Shown: positions 14,207-16,557 of the stretch, piece after piece
How the letters are laid out: each line of letters starts with the position of its first letter
Numbering within the stretch: the stretch's first letter is position 1
Source: Chersky-822 sp035509195
GTDB lineage: Bacteria > Actinomycetota > Actinomycetes > Streptosporangiales > Streptosporangiaceae
Direction of reading: 5' to 3'
DNA: 16,557 nucleotides
Assembly (NCBI GenBank): GCA_035509195.1
Contig: DATJLT010000104.1
Span: forward strand, 1 to 16,557
Position numbers and translations under genes: made by a program
Notes under the pieces: model-generated
Told to the model about the DNA's origin: nothing
Databases searched by the model: none
The model's input: the letters and a program-made list of their open reading frames with translations, nothing else

Positions 14207-15388
14207 TTAGCCCAGATTCGGTCCGTAGGCCTGCCGCCCGCCGATCCAGGTCGCGTTCGTGCGCAGGTCATCGCTCACCCAGGTCAGGTCGGCGGCCGCG
14301 CCGACCGCTATCCGGCCAAGATCGCGGCGGCCGATCAGGTCAGCGGGCAGCTTGGTGGCCGCAGCGACGGCTTCCGCAAGACCTACCCCGATAGCGACCA
14401 GATTCGCCACAGCGGAGTCCATCCGCAGGGCGGAGCCTGCCAACGTGCCGTCGGCCCTGACCGGCGGGGTGCCGTCGCCTTCTGCGAGCACGATCGGCTC
14501 ACCTCCGAGCAAGTACTCACCTGGCGGCATGCCCGCACACGCTGCGGCATCACTGATCAGGCAGAGCCGGCCAGGGGCGGCGGCGAACGCGATCGCCACG
14601 ACCTGGCCGGCCACATGGTGGAGATCGACGATGATGCTGCTGCTCAGCCTGCGGTCGGCCAGGGCCTGGCCGACGACTCCTGGCTCGCGGTGTCGCAAGG
14701 GACTCTGCGCGTTGAACAAGTGAGTGACCATGGTGGCGCCGCACATCGCGGCCGAGGCGACCTGCTGCGCGGTGGCGTCGGAGTGGCCGACGCTGACCAC
14801 GATCCCGGCAGCGACCAGCCGTTTGATGGCTGCCATCGCGCCGTCGAGTTCCGGCGCGATCGTGACCAGCTTGGTCAGGCCGGCACCGGCGCTGAGCAAC
14901 GTCTCGACAGACTCTTCTGTCGGACTGATGATCCAGTCTGGATTGTGTGCTCCGTGCCTTTTGGCGGAAATGAATGGGCCTTCAAGATGAACGCCGAGTA
15001 CCCTTGCGCGTCTTGGCACCGCCGTCACGCCAGGCAGCAGCCCTGCTGTCCGGCGCAAGGCGGCCGCCATCTCGCCGACGGGGCTGGTGATGAAGGTCGG
15101 CATGAATGCGGTGGTGCCGGTGGCTGGCAGGCGGCTGGCGAGGGCCGACCAGCCGTCGGCGTCCGCGCTGGCAAGCTCGACCCCGAAGTAGCCGTTGACC
15201 TGAAGATCCACGAAGCCTGGCAACAGAAAGCCATCGCGGAGCACCACATCTGGCCTGCTCGGCGGTACTCCCGCGCTTACCTCAACGATCCGGCCGTCCT
15301 CGCAGGTCACGAAGCCGGGCGACAGCACAGCGTTCGCGGCTGATGCAGAGCCGCTTGCCGTGATGATGCGTGCCGCCGCTATCAGCAT
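14207..15388 (-). CDS. nagA: N-acetylglucosamine-6-phosphate deacetylase
   Basis: This amidohydrolase removes acetate from GlcNAc-6-phosphate to give glucosamine-6-phosphate. It is 393 residues long, normal for the family. Signatures in order are PGFVDLQVNGYFG (57-69, the Q-x-N variant of the metal motif typical of NagA), GVHLEGPFIS (132-141, with metal ligand E136), KRHGAHNPDWI (143-153), VSVGHSDAT (198-206, with H202), THLFNAQSPLRHREPGVVG (222-240, with H223), ISDAAACAGMPPGEY (278-292, with catalytic D280) and LAGSALRMDSAVANL (316-330). The ATG at 15388 is the first start after an in-frame stop. No Shine-Dalgarno is seen, so translation is likely coupled to the hydrolase, whose stop is 4 nt upstream. 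The SIS-domain isomerase follows at 24 nt, forming a GlcNAc-6-P to fructose-6-P pair. I found no DasR-type operator resembling TGGTCTAGACCA near this gene or at the head of the unit. Confidence 0.94.
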   Translation of the reverse strand: MLIAAARIITASGSASAANAVLSPGFVTCEDGRIVEVSAGVPPSRPDVVLRDGFLLPGFVDLQVNGYFGVELASADADGWSALASRLPATGTTAFMPTFITSPVGEMAAALRRTAGLLPGVTAVPRRARVLGVHLEGPFISAKRHGAHNPDWIISPTEESVETLLSAGAGLTKLVTIAPELDGAMAAIKRLVAAGIVVSVGHSDATAQQVASAAMCGATMVTHLFNAQSPLRHREPGVVGQALADRRLSSSIIVDLHHVAGQVVAIAFAAAPGRLCLISDAAACAGMPPGEYLLGGEPIVLAEGDGTPPVRADGTLAGSALRMDSAVANLVAIGVGLAEAVAAATKLPADLIGRRDLGRIAVGAAADLTWVSDDLRTNATWIGGRQAYGPNLG

Positions 15389-15392
15389 ATCG

Positions 15393-16451
15393 CTAGCATC
15401 GCACTCGGTTCATGACATGTCGCCCGTTCGCGGCGCGCACCTGGTCAAGGAAGGACTCGATCTCCCTGGCCGCGGCCTGCGGCTTTTCCATCATCGCGAC
15501 GTGGCCGACGCCGGGGAGAATCACGACACGCGGGTTAGGGAAGGTTCTGGCGGCCTTGACCGCCATCACGGGGTTCACCAGCCGGTCGGCGCTGCCGTGC
15601 ACGATCAGCGCCGGTGCTGTCACCGCCGCAGCGTCCCGCCACAACGACCTCCGGCCAACCTTGAAGTACTCGGCCACGAGGCCGCGAGCAGAAAGCCTCA
15701 GCGCGTCGTTCGCGTACTCAAGGCCGTCTCGCCTGATGACTTCGGCGACTTCCTGATCACGCCTGAGCGGGGGCATCCGGCCTGGATCGTAGTAGAGCTC
15801 GGCTATGGATAGGTCGGTCCTGCCTGCCGCTGGCTGCTTCGCGATCCGGTCGAGCAGCACGCGCCCGACTCCGGGGACGGCCACGACGGCGAGCCGCATT
15901 GGCAGTACCCGTGGCCGCAGGTCAGGAAGGGCAGGAGAGATCAGCGTCAGCGAAGCGACCAGGTCAGGACGTCTAGCTGCGACCTTCGTGAGGACGGCGC
16001 CGCCCATGGAGTTGCCGATCAGGTGCGCCTGCCTCTGACCGAGGTGCTCGACGAGGCTGATCACGGTTCTGGTGTGGGCGAGGATCGAGTAGTCGGAACC
16101 GGGGGGTGGCGGGGAGAAGCCGAAGCCTGGAAGGTCAAGCGCGGTGCAGGCATACTTGCCGGCGGCCCGCATCACGTGCATGAGGTCGGTCCAGTTCGTT
16201 GAAGATCCGCCCAGGCCGTGGACGAAGAGGACAGGCTCGGTCTGCACGCCTTCCGCCTTCGCGGTACGTACATAGACAGGCCCGTCCGGCAATTCGACCA
16301 GTTGCCCAGGCCAGAGCCCAGCCGGCTCGGGCTCTTCAGACCGCCGCTGCACCTGCGCCTGTTGCTGCGCCTGTTCCGGCGCCTGTTCCGGCGCATGTTC
16401 CGGCGCATGTCTCGGCGATTCCGGCATCTCGCCCTCAGGCACCGTCAACAC
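15393..16451 (-). CDS. Alpha/beta-hydrolase fold protein
   Basis: This is a serine hydrolase of the alpha/beta fold, substrate unknown. The core begins with VLFVHGLGGSS (oxyanion HG at about residue 78 from the GTG start). The nucleophile elbow is GNSMGG (Ser 148). Other landmarks are LDLPGFGFSPPP (about 106-117), the acid in VHGSADRLVNP (Asp 289) and the catalytic histidine in LPGVGHVAMMEKP (His 317). A cap domain spans about 178-270. The first 45 residues are a low-complexity Ala/Pro/Gln/Glu segment built on an APE(H/Q) tetrapeptide, with no signal peptide. Starts at TTG 16454, GTG 16451 and ATG 16427 are all possible; GAGGTGA at 16457-16463 favours the first two, and I use GTG, giving 352 residues. 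Its stop is 4 nt before nagA, so it heads the aminosugar genes, although its own link to aminosugars is not evident. Confidence 0.9.
   Translation of the reverse strand: MLTVPEGEMPESPRHAPEHAPEQAPEQAQQQAQVQRRSEEPEPAGLWPGQLVELPDGPVYVRTAKAEGVQTEPVLFVHGLGGSSTNWTDLMHVMRAAGKYACTALDLPGFGFSPPPPGSDYSILAHTRTVISLVEHLGQRQAHLIGNSMGGAVLTKVAARRPDLVASLTLISPALPDLRPRVLPMRLAVVAVPGVGRVLLDRIAKQPAAGRTDLSIAELYYDPGRMPPLRRDQEVAEVIRRDGLEYANDALRLSARGLVAEYFKVGRRSLWRDAAAVTAPALIVHGSADRLVNPVMAVKAARTFPNPRVVILPGVGHVAMMEKPQAAAREIESFLDQVRAANGRHVMNRVRC
16369..16416. repeat. Four 12-bp tandem repeats in the N-terminus of the alpha/beta hydrolase
   Basis: Units at 16369-16380 and 16381-16392 are identical (GCCTGTTCCGGC); those at 16393-16404 and 16405-16416 differ by one and three bases. 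On the minus strand they encode the A-P-E-(H/Q) tetrapeptide repeat at about residues 16-28. The unit is a multiple of three, so copy-number changes keep the frame. This is a likely disordered linker of variable length. Confidence 0.8.
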
Positions 16452-16518
16452 CAAGCCTCACCTCGCCCCTCATCCGGCACATTCCCCTTCTTACCCCACA
16501 CCCGCACTTCAACTGCCT

Positions 16519-16557
16519 CCCCGGCCCCGGCCCCGACCCCTGCCCCGGCCCCGGCCC
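16519..16557. repeat. CCCCGG hexamer tract at the window edge
   Basis: About six and a half hexamers of CCCCGG with two variant units (CCCCGA and CCCCTG) run to the end of the window. On the minus strand one frame reads as alternating Gly-Arg ending in a TGA at 16509-16511, and another reads Gly-Ala and stays open to a TGA at 16445-16447. Either could be the 3' end of a gene outside the window; I cannot choose between them, and the tract could also be non-coding. Confidence 0.6.

Noticed and set aside
14174..15343. A 389-residue plus-strand open frame
   Set aside because: It lies antisense to nagA, whose motifs are complete; long antisense frames are common at this G+C content.

Overview
The window reads as a chromosomal segment of a high-G+C actinomycete. 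It is visibly GC-rich with G/C-ending codons, and it carries a 180-kDa-type NAD-glutamate dehydrogenase, a DUF6912-like protein and many GTG/TTG-type starts. I see no phage, transposon, CRISPR or RNA gene. I recognise twelve protein genes; eleven are on the minus strand and only the short-chain dehydrogenase is on the plus strand. Most long plus-strand frames are antisense shadows of minus-strand genes, as expected at this base composition. No gap between genes exceeds 300 bases.

Region 1 (47-10420, minus) looks like one six-gene transcription unit, read right to left: 1-pyrroline-5-carboxylate dehydrogenase (pruA), a HAD-fold protein, a 71-residue membrane protein, acetoacetyl-CoA synthetase, tryptophan 2,3-dioxygenase and the giant glutamate dehydrogenase. 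The five junctions are very tight: about 10 nt to the SD-favoured start (43 nt to the TTG start listed for the CDS), a 4-nt ATGA overlap, a 3-nt gap, a 1-nt TGATG overlap and a 19-nt gap. The common theme is amino-acid carbon entering central metabolism. PruA makes glutamate from proline or arginine carbon, Gdh turns glutamate into 2-oxoglutarate, the dioxygenase opens tryptophan, and the synthetase activates acetoacetate. Proline dehydrogenase and the later kynurenine enzymes are not in the window. Upstream of pruA is a 10-bp tandem repeat with an overlapping inverted repeat, a plausible control site.

Region 2 (10487-12314, minus) holds a DUF6912-like protein, a Vsr mismatch endonuclease and a second HAD hydrolase 11 nt upstream of vsr. 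Two copies of a 19-bp hairpin-forming repeat lie immediately after the vsr stop codon. The HAD gene is divergent from a plus-strand, YdfG-like short-chain dehydrogenase (12369-13130).

Region 3 (13142-16451, minus) is an alpha/beta hydrolase, N-acetylglucosamine-6-phosphate deacetylase (nagA) and a two-SIS-domain protein resembling the isomerase half of GlmS, probably a type II glucosamine-6-phosphate deaminase. Together the last two would turn GlcNAc-6-P into fructose-6-P, acetate and ammonia.

The points most worth a second look are the first HAD protein (nucleophile Asp replaced by Asn, and a Shine-Dalgarno that points to an ATT start), the repeat upstream of pruA, the twin hairpins after vsr, and the unusual gene mix of the six-gene unit. 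I did not find a clearly novel defence or mobile system.
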